Under the pieces are notes generated by a model that saw only the letters and a program-made list of their open reading frames with translations, made no database searches and was not told where the DNA came from. A program made the translations under genes and the position numbers. Positions 32,661 to 43,791 of a stretch of 64,000 bases of DNA are shown here, in pieces (position 1 is the stretch's first letter; each line of letters opens with the position of its first letter). The stretch is from positions 124,001-188,000 of the forward strand of contig NZ_JXYP01000010.1 in assembly GCF_000964005.1 (NCBI RefSeq). Direction: 5' to 3'. Source of the DNA: Williamsia herbipolensis. Lineage in GTDB: Bacteria > Actinomycetota > Actinomycetes > Mycobacteriales > Mycobacteriaceae.

Positions 32661-33167
32661 ATGGCCGAGCATCAGTTGGAACCGATCGACGACGTCTCCT
32701 TCTTCCACCGGGCGCCGGTGGCCTACCGGTTCACCGTCGACCTCCCGGTGACGCCCGATGTCGCGTGGGCCGAGCTCACGCGCCAGAACACCCTGGACTG
32801 GTGTCGGATGATCAAGAAGGTGACGTTCACCTCGCCCGAGCCCCACGGTGTGGGGGCCACCCGCACCGCGGAACTCGCGCCCGGGTTCGTGAAGATCAAC
32901 GAGCGCTTCTTCGTCTGGGAGGCCGACGCCGAGGCGGGCACCTACCGCAACGCGTTCACCGTCGTCTCGGCGAACGTCCCCGGACTGCGCCGCTTCGGCG
33001 AGCTGACCGAGGTGGTCCCCTCCGGACTCGGATCGCGGCTCACATGGGCCTTCGCCATCGAACCGGCGGGCCCACTGGCCAAGCTGCCGGGGCTGTCGGT
33101 CGTGAGCAAGCCCGCGCTGGGCACCTTCCGCGCCGACACGGTGAAGTACTTCTCGAAGCTCGCCTGA
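32661..33167 (+). CDS. SRPBCC-family lipid-binding-fold protein
   Basis: This 168-residue protein begins at ATG 32661 with TAGGCT (32649-32654) 6 nt upstream, a leaderless start. The START-like fold shows as YRFTVDLPVTPDVAWAEL at the N-terminus and SRLTWAFAIEPAGPLAKLPG near the end, with the long C-terminal helix. Proteins of this family bind hydrophobic ligands; the ligand is unknown. It is divergent from the PNPOx-like gene. Confidence 0.82.
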   Translation: MAEHQLEPIDDVSFFHRAPVAYRFTVDLPVTPDVAWAELTRQNTLDWCRMIKKVTFTSPEPHGVGATRTAELAPGFVKINERFFVWEADAEAGTYRNAFTVVSANVPGLRRFGELTEVVPSGLGSRLTWAFAIEPAGPLAKLPGLSVVSKPALGTFRADTVKYFSKLA

Positions 33168-33181
33168 GGAGCCGCGCCGGC

Positions 33182-34450
33182 TCAGTCGTCGTCGAGCAGG
33201 CGACTGTGCACCCGTCCGCGTCGGATGAGTGCCGCGGCGCCGAGCAGCGACGCGACCATCGAGCTCAGAAGGACTGCGGCCTTGGCCAGTTCGGCCTCGG
33301 CGGGCGGTAACGCGAGGTCGGCGATGAGCAGGCTCACCGTGAACCCGATGCCACCGAGGATGGCCACCGCGAGAAGGTCGCGGACGAAGAACCCCTCGGG
33401 TTTGGCCGCCAGACGCAGCCGGATGCACAGCCAGCTCGTGCCGAAGATCCCGATCGTCTTGCCGACCACGAGGCCCAGCATGATCCCGATCGCGATGCGG
33501 TCGGAGAACAGGTCGCCGACGATCGGGGCGCTGATCGGCACCCCGGCCGCGAACAGTGCGAACAGCGGCACGCAGATCGCCGCCGAGATCGGTTGGATGC
33601 GGTGCTCGAGCCGCGACCCCGGCGCACAGTCCTCGCCCGGGTCGGGTCGCACCCGGGTCAGCAGACCGAGCGCGACGCCGGCGATGGTCGCGTGGATGCC
33701 GGCGTTGTAGACCGCGACCCAGGTGATGATCGCCAACGGGATGTAGACGAACCGGGTGGTGATGCGGCGCCGTTGGCACCACCAGTACAGCGCCATCGCC
33801 GCGGCGGCCACCGCCAGTGCGACGAGGTCGAGGGAGTCGGTGAAGACCGCGGCGATGATCGCGATCGCGATGAGGTCGTCGACCACGGCGAGCGCGAGGA
33901 GGAACACCCGCGCGCTCGACGGGATCCGTGACCCGACCAAGGCCAGCACGCCGAGGGCGAACGCGATGTCGGTGGCCGCGGGGATCGCCCAGGCCTTCTC
34001 GATTCCCGCTGTGCCCCAACCGATCGCGATGCAGATCACGATGGGGACCACCACACCACCCACTGCTGCGAGCACCGGGAGGATCGCCTGTTTGAGGCTC
34101 GACAGCTCCCCGAGGACGATCTCGCGTTTCAGTTCGAGGCCCGCGACGAAGAAGAACACCGCGAGCAGTCCCTCCTGCGCCCAGTGTCCGATGGTGAGGT
34201 CGAGCCCCAGGACATCGGTCCCGACGTGGGCGTCGCGTAACGACAGGTACGCATCGGCCCAGGGCGAGTTCGCCCAGATCAACGCGACGGCCGCCGCGCC
34301 GAGCAGGATCAGGCCGCCGAAGGTCTCGGTGCGCAGGTAGCGGGCGAAATCGCTCGGGGAGGGAGGGGAGAGGCGGGGCGCAGAGATGGCGGGAATCCTA
34401 ACCGTTCGCGGGGTCGACGACACTGTTGCCGACCAGACTTCCCGGCGCAC
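33182..34450 (-). CDS. nhaA: Na+/H+ antiporter NhaA
   Basis: This is 422 residues with about 12 helices. The ion-binding motif is present as ALAVVDDLIAIAII (paired Asp), and the N-terminus shows FGGLILLGAAAVALIWANSPW and LFFFVAGLELKRE-type (VFFFVAGLELKREIV) sequence. The first ~30 residues are probably not translated; a start near 34390 is possible. NhaA exchanges 2 H+ for 1 Na+. It is divergent from the SulP transporter gene, 78 bp apart. Confidence 0.95.
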   Translation of the reverse strand: MRREVWSATVSSTPRTVRIPAISAPRLSPPSPSDFARYLRTETFGGLILLGAAAVALIWANSPWADAYLSLRDAHVGTDVLGLDLTIGHWAQEGLLAVFFFVAGLELKREIVLGELSSLKQAILPVLAAVGGVVVPIVICIAIGWGTAGIEKAWAIPAATDIAFALGVLALVGSRIPSSARVFLLALAVVDDLIAIAIIAAVFTDSLDLVALAVAAAAMALYWWCQRRRITTRFVYIPLAIITWVAVYNAGIHATIAGVALGLLTRVRPDPGEDCAPGSRLEHRIQPISAAICVPLFALFAAGVPISAPIVGDLFSDRIAIGIMLGLVVGKTIGIFGTSWLCIRLRLAAKPEGFFVRDLLAVAILGGIGFTVSLLIADLALPPAEAELAKAAVLLSSMVASLLGAAALIRRGRVHSRLLDDD

Positions 34451-34528
34451 CTGTCGAGGATCTTAACGCGATCATGACGACAGCCGGGCATTCACACTCT
34501 CCCCTTCGGGGAGGGTAGGGTTCGCGCA

Positions 34529-36040
34529 ATGCCCACGTCGACCGTCTCCGATCCCGCCCGCGACCAGTCGGTGCTCGCCGCGCTGCGCTCGCCGTCGCGA
34601 CTGCGCACCGAGGTCCTCGCCGGACTCGTCGTCGCGCTCGCGTTGATCCCCGAGGCCATCTCGTTCTCGATCATCGCCGGCGTCGATCCGCGCGTCGGGC
34701 TGTTCGCGTCGTTCACCATGGCGGTGACCATCTCGATCGTGGGTGGCCGCCCCGCGATGATCTCCGCCGCGACCGGCGCGGTGGCCCTGGTGGTCGCACC
34801 CCTGGTCGCCGACCACGGTCTGGACTACCTGATCGCCGCGGTGATCCTCGCGGGTGTCGTACAGATCGTCCTCGCGCTGCTCGGTGTGGCGAAGCTGATG
34901 CGTTTCATCCCCCGCAGCGTGATGGTCGGGTTCGTGAACGCCCTGGCGATCCTCATCTTCATCGCGCAGCTCACGCACCTTTTCGGGGTGCCGTGGCTGG
35001 TCTACCCGATGGTCGCGGTCGGGCTCGCGATCATGGTGTTCCTGCCGCGACTGAACGCGATCGTCCCCGCTCCGCTGGTGGCGATCGTGCTGCTGACCGC
35101 GGCGACGGTGGCCTTCGGATGGAACCAGGTGCCGAACGTCGGCGACGAGGGTGACCTGCCCTCGAGCCTGCCCGCGTTCCTGATCCCCGACGTGCCCTTC
35201 ACCTGGCACACGCTGTCGATCATCGCGCCGTACGCGGTGACCATGGCGATCGTCGGCCTGCTGGAATCGCTGATGACGGCGAAGTTCGTCGACGACATCA
35301 CCGACACGCACTCCGACAAGACGCGGGAGAGCACCGGGCAGGGTGTGGCCAACATCGTCACCGGCTTCTTCGGCGGGCTCGGCGGCTGCGCGATGATCGG
35401 CCAGACGATGATCAACGTGAAGGTCTCCGGTGCCCGCACCCGCATATCGACGTTCCTCGCCGGCGTCTTCCTGCTGATCCTCGTCGTCGGGCTCGGCGAC
35501 ATCGTCGCCCTGATACCCATGGCGGCGCTCGTCGCGGTGATGGTGATGGTCTCGGTCGGCACCTTCGACTGGCACAGCATCACGCCGTCGACGCTGAAGC
35601 GGATGCCGAAGAGCGAGACCCTGGTGATGCTGCTGACCGTCGCCGTCACCGTCCCGACGGGCAACCTCGCCTACGGCGTCGGCGCCGGGACCCTCACGGC
35701 CATGGTGCTCTTCGCCCGCCGTGTCGCTCACCTCACCGAGGTCGTCGACGTGACCGGCCCCGACGCCGCCCCCGACACCCGCGTCTACGCGGTGCGCGGC
35801 GAGCTGTTCTTCGCCTCCAGCAACGACCTGATCTATCAGTTCGACTACGTCGGCGATCCCGCGAACGTCGTGATCGATCTCGCCGACGCCCACATCTGGG
35901 ACGCGTCCACGGTCGCGACCCTCGACGCCATCACCACCAGATACGCGGCGAAGGGCACCGATGTGACGATCGTCGGTCTCGACGCCGCAAGCGCACAGCG
36001 ACATTCGCGGCTCACCGGCACGTTGAGCGGCGCCCACTGA
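34529..36040 (+). CDS. SulP-family anion transporter with STAS domain
   Basis: This is 503 residues. Ten to twelve helices contain [27 protein letters not shown] (SulP signature), [15 protein letters not shown] and [30 protein letters not shown]-terminal STAS domain (about 410-495) ends [24 protein letters not shown] (34516-34521) is 7 nt before the ATG, implying a leaderless mRNA. Sulfate or bicarbonate are the plausible substrates. The divergent NhaA would fit a sodium-coupled bicarbonate carrier (BicA-like). A MerR gene overlaps its stop. Confidence 0.92.
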   Translation: MPTSTVSDPARDQSVLAALRSPSRLRTEVLAGLVVALALIPEAISFSIIAGVDPRVGLFASFTMAVTISIVGGRPAMISAATGAVALVVAPLVADHGLDYLIAAVILAGVVQIVLALLGVAKLMRFIPRSVMVGFVNALAILIFIAQLTHLFGVPWLVYPMVAVGLAIMVFLPRLNAIVPAPLVAIVLLTAATVAFGWNQVPNVGDEGDLPSSLPAFLIPDVPFTWHTLSIIAPYAVTMAIVGLLESLMTAKFVDDITDTHSDKTRESTGQGVANIVTGFFGGLGGCAMIGQTMINVKVSGARTRISTFLAGVFLLILVVGLGDIVALIPMAALVAVMVMVSVGTFDWHSITPSTLKRMPKSETLVMLLTVAVTVPTGNLAYGVGAGTLTAMVLFARRVAHLTEVVDVTGPDAAPDTRVYAVRGELFFASSNDLIYQFDYVGDPANVVIDLADAHIWDASTVATLDAITTRYAAKGTDVTIVGLDAASAQRHSRLTGTLSGAH

Positions 36041-36426
36041 TGTCGGGGACGCACCTGCAGATCGGCGAGGTCGCCGACCGTACGGGACTGTCGATCAAGA
36101 CCATTCGCCACTACGACGAGGTGGGTCTCGTCGCACCGTCGGCGCGGTCGGCCGGTGGCTTCCGGCTCTACACCGACGTCGACGTCGACCGACTGTTCGC
36201 GATCCGCCGCATGAAACCCCTCGGGTTCACCCTCGACGAGATGGGGGAGCTGTTGCGGTCGCTGGCCGTCCTCGACGACCCGGCGTCCACCGAGGCCGAG
36301 AGGGGCGTCGCGCGAACGTATCTCGCCGACTGTCACGCCCGGGCCACGCAGGCGTGCGAGAAGTTGTCCACCCAGCTCGACTACGCCCGCGAACTCACCG
36401 CTCAACTCGCCGAACACGCCCCCTGA
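36040..36426 (+). CDS. MerR-family regulator
   Basis: This 128-residue protein starts at an ATG sharing one base with the SulP stop (TGATG). The helix-turn-helix is at the N-terminus (LQIGEVADRTGLSIKTIRHYDEVGLVAPSARSAGGFRLY), followed by a dimerisation helix with no cysteine-based metal site. It could sense a small molecule or act as a stress regulator of the SulP gene, with which it is translationally coupled. Confidence 0.9.
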   Translation: MSGTHLQIGEVADRTGLSIKTIRHYDEVGLVAPSARSAGGFRLYTDVDVDRLFAIRRMKPLGFTLDEMGELLRSLAVLDDPASTEAERGVARTYLADCHARATQACEKLSTQLDYARELTAQLAEHAP

Positions 36427-36457
36427 CCCGATCCCGGGGGCGTGGACGACGGCTGAG

Positions 36458-38431
<1,974 letters not shown>

Positions 38432-38557
38432 GGTGTGTCGATCACCTTTCTCTTCCACCGCGCAGGGGAGGTGACCCCGTCGTCGGTGCTCCTCGCGTCT
38501 TCCATGGTGAGGGTAGTCACGTTGGGATCGCGTTGCAGGCGGTGGTGATGACCTGCG

Positions 38558-40345
38558 TCAGCGCCCGCCGGCGCCGTCGGCGAGCCAGCGCTCGCGGCGT
38601 TGCGCCTGCGCGACCGGATCCGGTACGGGCACCGCGGCCAGCAACTTTTTCGTGTAGTCGGCCTGCGGCGAGGTCAACACCTGCTCGGTGGTGCCGACCT
38701 CCACGAGCCGCCCGTTGCGCATGACCGCGATGCGGTCGGACACCTGCTCGACGACGGCGAGGTCGTGGCTGATGAACAGGCACGCGAAACCGTGTTCACG
38801 CTGCAGTTGGGCGAAGAGTTCGAGGACCGTCGCCTGCACCGAGACGTCGAGTGCCGAGGTCGGTTCGTCGGCCACCAGCAGGGTGGGCTCGAGCGCCAGT
38901 GCCCGTGCGATACCGACACGCTGGCGCTGGCCGCCGGACAGCTCGTGGGGATAGCGGTTGCGCATCGTCGAGGACAACCGCACCTGGTCGAGGAGTTCCT
39001 CGACCTTCCGATCCAGTGCCCCGCCCCGCATCTTGCGCTTGAGTCGGAGTGGCTCGCCGATGGAGTCGCCCACGGGGAATCGTGGGTTCAACGACGAACC
39101 CGGGTCCTGGAAGACGATGGCGACGTCGTCGCGGATGGCCTGCAGGCGACGGCGGTCGGGATCGATCATCGACGTCCCGACGACGTCCATCTCCCCGCCG
39201 GTCGGTGCGAGCAACCCGACGACGGCGCGGCCGATCGTGGACTTGCCCGAACCGGATTCCCCGACCAGACCCACCACCTCGGATCGGTCGATGTGGAGCG
39301 TGACCTCGTCGACGGCGCGGAACGCGGGGGCGCTGCCGCGGCCGGGGTACTCGATGACGGTGGCCCGCATGTCGAGCACACGGTCGGCGCCCGTGGCGGC
39401 GGTCTCGGTGGTGGCGCCCACAGCGCCCGGCGTCCCCGTCACCGATGGATCAGGCTCTGTCGCGACACCATCGGTGTCGGTGTGGGTGCCGAGGTGGGGG
39501 ACGGCCTCGAGCAGCGAGACCGTGTACGGGTCGGACGCGGACTGGTAGATGTCGAGCGCGGTCCCCGACTCGACGACCACACCGTCCTTCATCACCAGCA
39601 TCCGGTCGGCGATGTCGGCGACGACACCCATGTCGTGGGTGATCAGCAGGATGCCCGCGTCGATGCGGTCGCGGAGATCGCGCATCAACTCCAGGATCTC
39701 GGCCTGCACGGTCACGTCGAGCGCGGTCGTCGGTTCGTCGGCGATCAGCAGGCCCGGCTCGTTCGCCAGGGCCATCGCGATCATCGCGCGCTGCCGCTGC
39801 CCACCGGAGAGCTGGTGCGGGAAGGAGTCGACCCGTCGACCGGGTTCGGGGATGTCCACCATGTCGAGCAGCTCGATCGCGCGGACCCGCGCGGCCTTCG
39901 GTGTCATCTGCCGGTGGCTGCGGATGACCTCGGCGATCTGGAAACCGATGGTGTACACCGGGTTCAGCGCGGTCATCGGCTCCTGGAAGATGACGGCGAT
40001 GTCGTTGCCGCGAACGGAACGGACCGTGGACGGCTTGGCGCCCACCAGCTCGTGTCCGCGCAGCGAGATGCTCCCGCCCACGCGCGCGTTCGCCGGGAGC
40101 AGGCCGAGCATCGCCATCGCGGTGGTCGACTTCCCCGAGCCGGATTCGCCCACGATCGCCAGCACCTCGCGCCGGGCGAGGGTGAAGTCGATGGTGTCGA
40201 CGGCGCGGAACCAGTCCTTCTGCGTCCAGAAGTCGACGGTGAGTCCGCTGACCTCGAGGATCGGACCGTCGGCGCCCGCGCCGCCGGCGAGGATGTCCGC
40301 GGATTCTGCGGGTCTGCCGCGGAGCAGGGTGGTCAGATCGAACAT
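38558..40345 (-). CDS. dppD: dipeptide ABC transporter, double ATPase DppD
   Basis: This is 595 residues from ATG 40345. Two complete ATP-binding domains are fused: the first with GESGSGKSTTAMAMLG and LSGGQRQRAMIAMALANEPGLLIADEPTTALD, the second with GESGSGKSTIGRAVVG and LSGGQRQRVGIARALALEPTLLVADEPTSALD. The linker contains a Gly/Thr/Ala-rich stretch (about residues 255-300). In mycobacteria DppD is the same fused form (Rv3663c). It powers uptake of di-/oligopeptides with DppA, B and C. A small gene on the other strand separates it from dppC. Confidence 0.95.
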   Translation of the reverse strand: MFDLTTLLRGRPAESADILAGGAGADGPILEVSGLTVDFWTQKDWFRAVDTIDFTLARREVLAIVGESGSGKSTTAMAMLGLLPANARVGGSISLRGHELVGAKPSTVRSVRGNDIAVIFQEPMTALNPVYTIGFQIAEVIRSHRQMTPKAARVRAIELLDMVDIPEPGRRVDSFPHQLSGGQRQRAMIAMALANEPGLLIADEPTTALDVTVQAEILELMRDLRDRIDAGILLITHDMGVVADIADRMLVMKDGVVVESGTALDIYQSASDPYTVSLLEAVPHLGTHTDTDGVATEPDPSVTGTPGAVGATTETAATGADRVLDMRATVIEYPGRGSAPAFRAVDEVTLHIDRSEVVGLVGESGSGKSTIGRAVVGLLAPTGGEMDVVGTSMIDPDRRRLQAIRDDVAIVFQDPGSSLNPRFPVGDSIGEPLRLKRKMRGGALDRKVEELLDQVRLSSTMRNRYPHELSGGQRQRVGIARALALEPTLLVADEPTSALDVSVQATVLELFAQLQREHGFACLFISHDLAVVEQVSDRIAVMRNGRLVEVGTTEQVLTSPQADYTKKLLAAVPVPDPVAQAQRRERWLADGAGGR

Positions 40346-40396
40346 GGGAGATCCTCGCTGGTGTGCTGGTGGCGTGCCCGGTGAGAGCATGGTCGG

Positions 40397-41014
40397 ATGG
40401 ATACGGTGACCATCCGGCCGCGCGGTGCGCTGGTGACGGCGTGCGTGTTGTGGGTCATCGCGGCGGCTTCGACGGTGTACGGGTTCACCCTCGGCGTGCT
40501 GCCCGGTCTGTCGGTGGCGGGACCCATGGTCCTCGTGGCGACGGCCGCGTGGCTGCTGCTGGCCAATCCGCATGTGCGCGTTGATGATTCCGCGATCGCG
40601 GTCGTCAACCCACTACGAACCTTCGTCGTCGACCTGCAGTCGATCGTCGATGTCGCGACCAAGTTCGCGCTGACCGTCCAGACGGCGAACGAGACCGTCG
40701 TGGCGTGGTCGGCCCCCGCGCCGGGTGGGCGTGACCACGTTCTCGGGGCCAGGGAAGGCCGTCGACGTCCCGAGGCGGGCGCCGTCCCTCGCTCGGCGAT
40801 CCGTGCCGACGGCACGGTGGCACCCGGTGACCTGCCGGGTTCGGGATCCGGCGACGCCGCCGCGGTCCTCCGGAGGAGATGGGAGTCGGCCCGGGCCTCA
40901 GGCGTTCTCGACGATCTCCCGATCACCGGGGTGAGAGCGCACTGGAACGCCGCGTCGATTCTCCTGGTGGTGGCGGGAATCGTCACAACGGTGGGTTCTG
41001 TTCTGCTGACGTGA
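40397..41014 (+). CDS. hypothetical membrane protein with PH-like middle
   Basis: This is 205 residues. Two helices at the N-terminus (about 12-30 and 36-56), a soluble region starting ANPHVRVDDSAIAVVNPLRTFVVDLQSIVDVATKFALTVQT that resembles a bacterial PH domain, and a C-terminal helix (ASILLVVAGIVTTVGSVLL). Oriented opposite to the dpp operon, its 3' end overlaps dppC by 32 nt. It is placed between dppD and dppC, which are therefore about 640 bp apart. Function unknown. Confidence 0.75.
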   Translation: MDTVTIRPRGALVTACVLWVIAAASTVYGFTLGVLPGLSVAGPMVLVATAAWLLLANPHVRVDDSAIAVVNPLRTFVVDLQSIVDVATKFALTVQTANETVVAWSAPAPGGRDHVLGAREGRRRPEAGAVPRSAIRADGTVAPGDLPGSGSGDAAAVLRRRWESARASGVLDDLPITGVRAHWNAASILLVVAGIVTTVGSVLLT

Positions 41015-42056
41015 CATCGGACGGGTCGTCGAGTCGCGGCTTGGCCGTCCGTCCGAGGAGGCGTTCGTACCAGCGCACCTTCGGGATGTCGCGCTGACGC
41101 GGGTCGTAGGCGTCGCGCAGGCCGTCACCGATGAAGTTGACGGTCAACGCGATGATCACGATGAACAGACCGGGCCACCAGAACAGCCACGGCCGCGTGG
41201 TGAACGCGGCCTGGTTCTCGGTGATGAGCAGCCCCAGGGAGGTGTCCGGACTCCGGACGCCGACCCCGAGATACGACAGCGACGTCTCCAACAGGATGGC
41301 CGTGGCGGTCATCAAGGTCGCCGAGACGACGATGACGCCCACGGTGTTGGGCAGGATGTGCCGGAAGATGATGCGCATCGACGACGCGCCGCCGACGCGG
41401 GCGGCGTCGACGAACTCGCGCTCGCGCAGCAGCAGGAACTCGCCGCGCACGACACGTGCCAGAGACGTCCACCCGACGAGTCCGATGACCAGTCCGATGA
41501 TGACGACGCCGGACTGACCGAACTTCGCGCCGAGGGTCGCTGCGATCGCGATCACGGGGATCGTGATGACGACGTCGGTCGAGCGCATGAGGATCGCCTC
41601 GGTCCAGCCGCGGAAGTAGCCGGCGACGGCACCGATGACGGTGCCGACGATGGTCGAGGTGAGACCGGCCACGAAGGCGACCACGATCGACTGCTGGGCA
41701 CCGCGCATCGTGAGCGCGAAGTAGTCGATGCCGATCGAGTTCTGCCCGAACGGATGCGAACCGAAGTGGAACGGGAAGCGATAGGTGGGGTGTCCGCCGT
41801 TCACCGTCGGCGACGGACTCGTGTAGTCCCACTTCCACCATCCGGGGATGCCTGCCCACCCGATCGAGCTGTAGACCAGGACGATCGTCAGGACGAGGAT
41901 GGCGACGCCCACCATCGCACCGCGGTGGCGGACGAAACGTCGGTAGACCAATGAGCTCTGCGATTGTGCGGCGGTGGTCGGTTCGTCGGCCTCGGGTGTC
42001 GGCGGCCCGGTGTGGGCGGGCACCGATGGGTCGAACGGGGTGATCGGAGTCGTCAT
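40983..42056 (-). CDS. dppC: dipeptide ABC transporter permease DppC
   Basis: From ATG 42056 this is 357 residues, overlapping the dppB stop by 4 nt (ATGA). A Pro/Thr-rich cytoplasmic leader of about 45 residues is followed by about six helices. The permease EAA loop reads EFVDAARVGGASSMRIIFRHILPNT, and the SLSYLGVGVRSPDTSLG motif follows. It forms the channel with DppB. Confidence 0.95.
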   Translation of the reverse strand: MTTPITPFDPSVPAHTGPPTPEADEPTTAAQSQSSLVYRRFVRHRGAMVGVAILVLTIVLVYSSIGWAGIPGWWKWDYTSPSPTVNGGHPTYRFPFHFGSHPFGQNSIGIDYFALTMRGAQQSIVVAFVAGLTSTIVGTVIGAVAGYFRGWTEAILMRSTDVVITIPVIAIAATLGAKFGQSGVVIIGLVIGLVGWTSLARVVRGEFLLLREREFVDAARVGGASSMRIIFRHILPNTVGVIVVSATLMTATAILLETSLSYLGVGVRSPDTSLGLLITENQAAFTTRPWLFWWPGLFIVIIALTVNFIGDGLRDAYDPRQRDIPKVRWYERLLGRTAKPRLDDPSDVTSAEQNPPL

Positions 42057-43678
42057 TGGAGCCGGATCCTCGGATCGAGTGCGGTGTACAGCAAGTCGGC
42101 GAGCAGGTTGAAGACCACGGCCGCGGTGCCGGTGACGAGGAAGAACGCCATGACCACGTTCGGGTTCACGTCCTTGAGCCCGGAGATGAACAGCGTGCCC
42201 ATCCCTTTCCACCCGAAGACGTTCTCGGTGATGACCGCGCCGCCGAGGACGGCGGCGAAGTCGTAGGCGACGACGGTCGTCAGCGGGATGAGCGCGTTGC
42301 GGAAGGCGTGGCGCATCACCACGGTTCGCTCGGTGAGGCCCTTGGCGCGTGCGGTGCGGATGTAGTCCTGGTTCATCACCTCCAGCATCGACGCGCGCGT
42401 GTAGCGGGTGTAGCTCGCGAAGCTGATGAGGATCAGTGCCGTGGTCGGCAGCAGCAGCGACGTGGTGAGGTCGAGGAAGTGCTGCCAGGTGTTGCCGCTG
42501 AAGTTGGGGGTGGAGTCACCCACGGTCGGGATGGGGCGACCGAACTTCTTGTCGGAGAACCGGGCGAAGTTGCTGAGCACCCGGTCGAGAAGCACCATCA
42601 GGCCCGTACCGATCCCGGTGAACACCGCCGCGCGCACCGTGGGGCTGCGGTACTCCTCGCCACCGACGAACCATCCGACGGCCGCCGAGACGATCACGGT
42701 GATGATCAGCAGGACCACCAGGAAACTGATCGCGGGATTGCGCAGCACCGGTTGCAGGACCAGCCCGATGATCGTCCCGAGAACGGCAGTCATCACCGCC
42801 GACGAGAGGACCGGACGGGCGCCCAGGCCGGCCGTCAGCGATGTCGCCGCCAGCGCGATGAGCAGCGACAGCACCAGGATCAATCCGACACCGAGAGCGG
42901 GGCGCGCGAACCAGTCGACAGCCGAGAAGTACTGCAGGACCGCGACGACGACCACGAGCGACCCGCCGAAGGCGATGGCGCGTTTGCGTCCGTTGCCGCC
43001 GATCACCCCGGACAGCACCAACCCGACCAGCACGCCCGCCACCACGCTCACCCAGATCGGGATGGTGGGGCTGGCGAGCCAGTTGTTGAACTTGATCGCG
43101 CCGAACTCTTTGAGCAGCACCGCGACCCAGAAGATGGGCAGCGAGTAGAAGAGGAACGAGGCGAAGGTGATCGTGTAGTCGAAGCCGCTGTACTGACGCA
43201 GCGCCGAGAGGATGCCGACGATCACACCGAGCACCACGGCCAGGAACAGCGCCAGGATCACCAGGCGGAGCGTGGTGCTGATCGCGTTGCCGAGCACCGC
43301 GGTCACCTGCGTGCCGTCGATGGTCTTGCCCAGGTCACACGACACACCGGGGACGAAACAGCCACCCGCGCCGCGTAACCAATTGAGATACCGCAGGATC
43401 ACGTTCTGATCCAGATCCAACGCCCGGGTGACCGCCGCGATCTTGTTGTCGCGGATGGCGGCGGGGAAGCTCTCGAAGTTCTGACGCGGGTCGCCCGACC
43501 ACACGGTGAGCATGTACATCAGGAACGTCGCGCCGAGCAGCACGAAGAAGCTCGTGACGAGTCGGCGGACGACGAAGTAGAACGCTGGACTGCGAAGGAG
43601 TCGCCTCGGCGACCAACGCGCCGATGTGGGCGAGATCCCGGCGGTGGTGTCTGCGGGATCCGACGTTGCTGTCGACAT
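42053..43678 (-). CDS. dppB: dipeptide ABC transporter permease DppB with large membrane insert
   Basis: This is 541 residues, against about 310-340 for typical DppB. The normal parts are the N-terminal helix FVVRRLVTSFFVLLGATFLMYML, QVTAVLGNAISTTLRLVILALFL, SLPIFWVAVLLK, then the C-terminal EAA loop QDYIRTARAKGLTERTVVMRHAFRNALIPL and GGAVITENVFGW. Between about residues 200 and 370 an extra segment with four or five predicted helices is inserted, just after the SLPIFW helix. The frame is continuous and codon usage looks normal, so the insert is not a sequencing artefact by eye. Confidence 0.93.
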   Translation of the reverse strand: MSTATSDPADTTAGISPTSARWSPRRLLRSPAFYFVVRRLVTSFFVLLGATFLMYMLTVWSGDPRQNFESFPAAIRDNKIAAVTRALDLDQNVILRYLNWLRGAGGCFVPGVSCDLGKTIDGTQVTAVLGNAISTTLRLVILALFLAVVLGVIVGILSALRQYSGFDYTITFASFLFYSLPIFWVAVLLKEFGAIKFNNWLASPTIPIWVSVVAGVLVGLVLSGVIGGNGRKRAIAFGGSLVVVVAVLQYFSAVDWFARPALGVGLILVLSLLIALAATSLTAGLGARPVLSSAVMTAVLGTIIGLVLQPVLRNPAISFLVVLLIITVIVSAAVGWFVGGEEYRSPTVRAAVFTGIGTGLMVLLDRVLSNFARFSDKKFGRPIPTVGDSTPNFSGNTWQHFLDLTTSLLLPTTALILISFASYTRYTRASMLEVMNQDYIRTARAKGLTERTVVMRHAFRNALIPLTTVVAYDFAAVLGGAVITENVFGWKGMGTLFISGLKDVNPNVVMAFFLVTGTAAVVFNLLADLLYTALDPRIRLQ

Positions 43679-43791
43679 GGTGTGTGAACTCTCGAGGAAT
43701 GGGGCCGGTCATCGACCGGCGGAGGGCGAACGCCACCGAACCGGGTGGCGCGGACCGTGTCGGCCCGCACCACCCGGGGTGAGAGGTCAGG

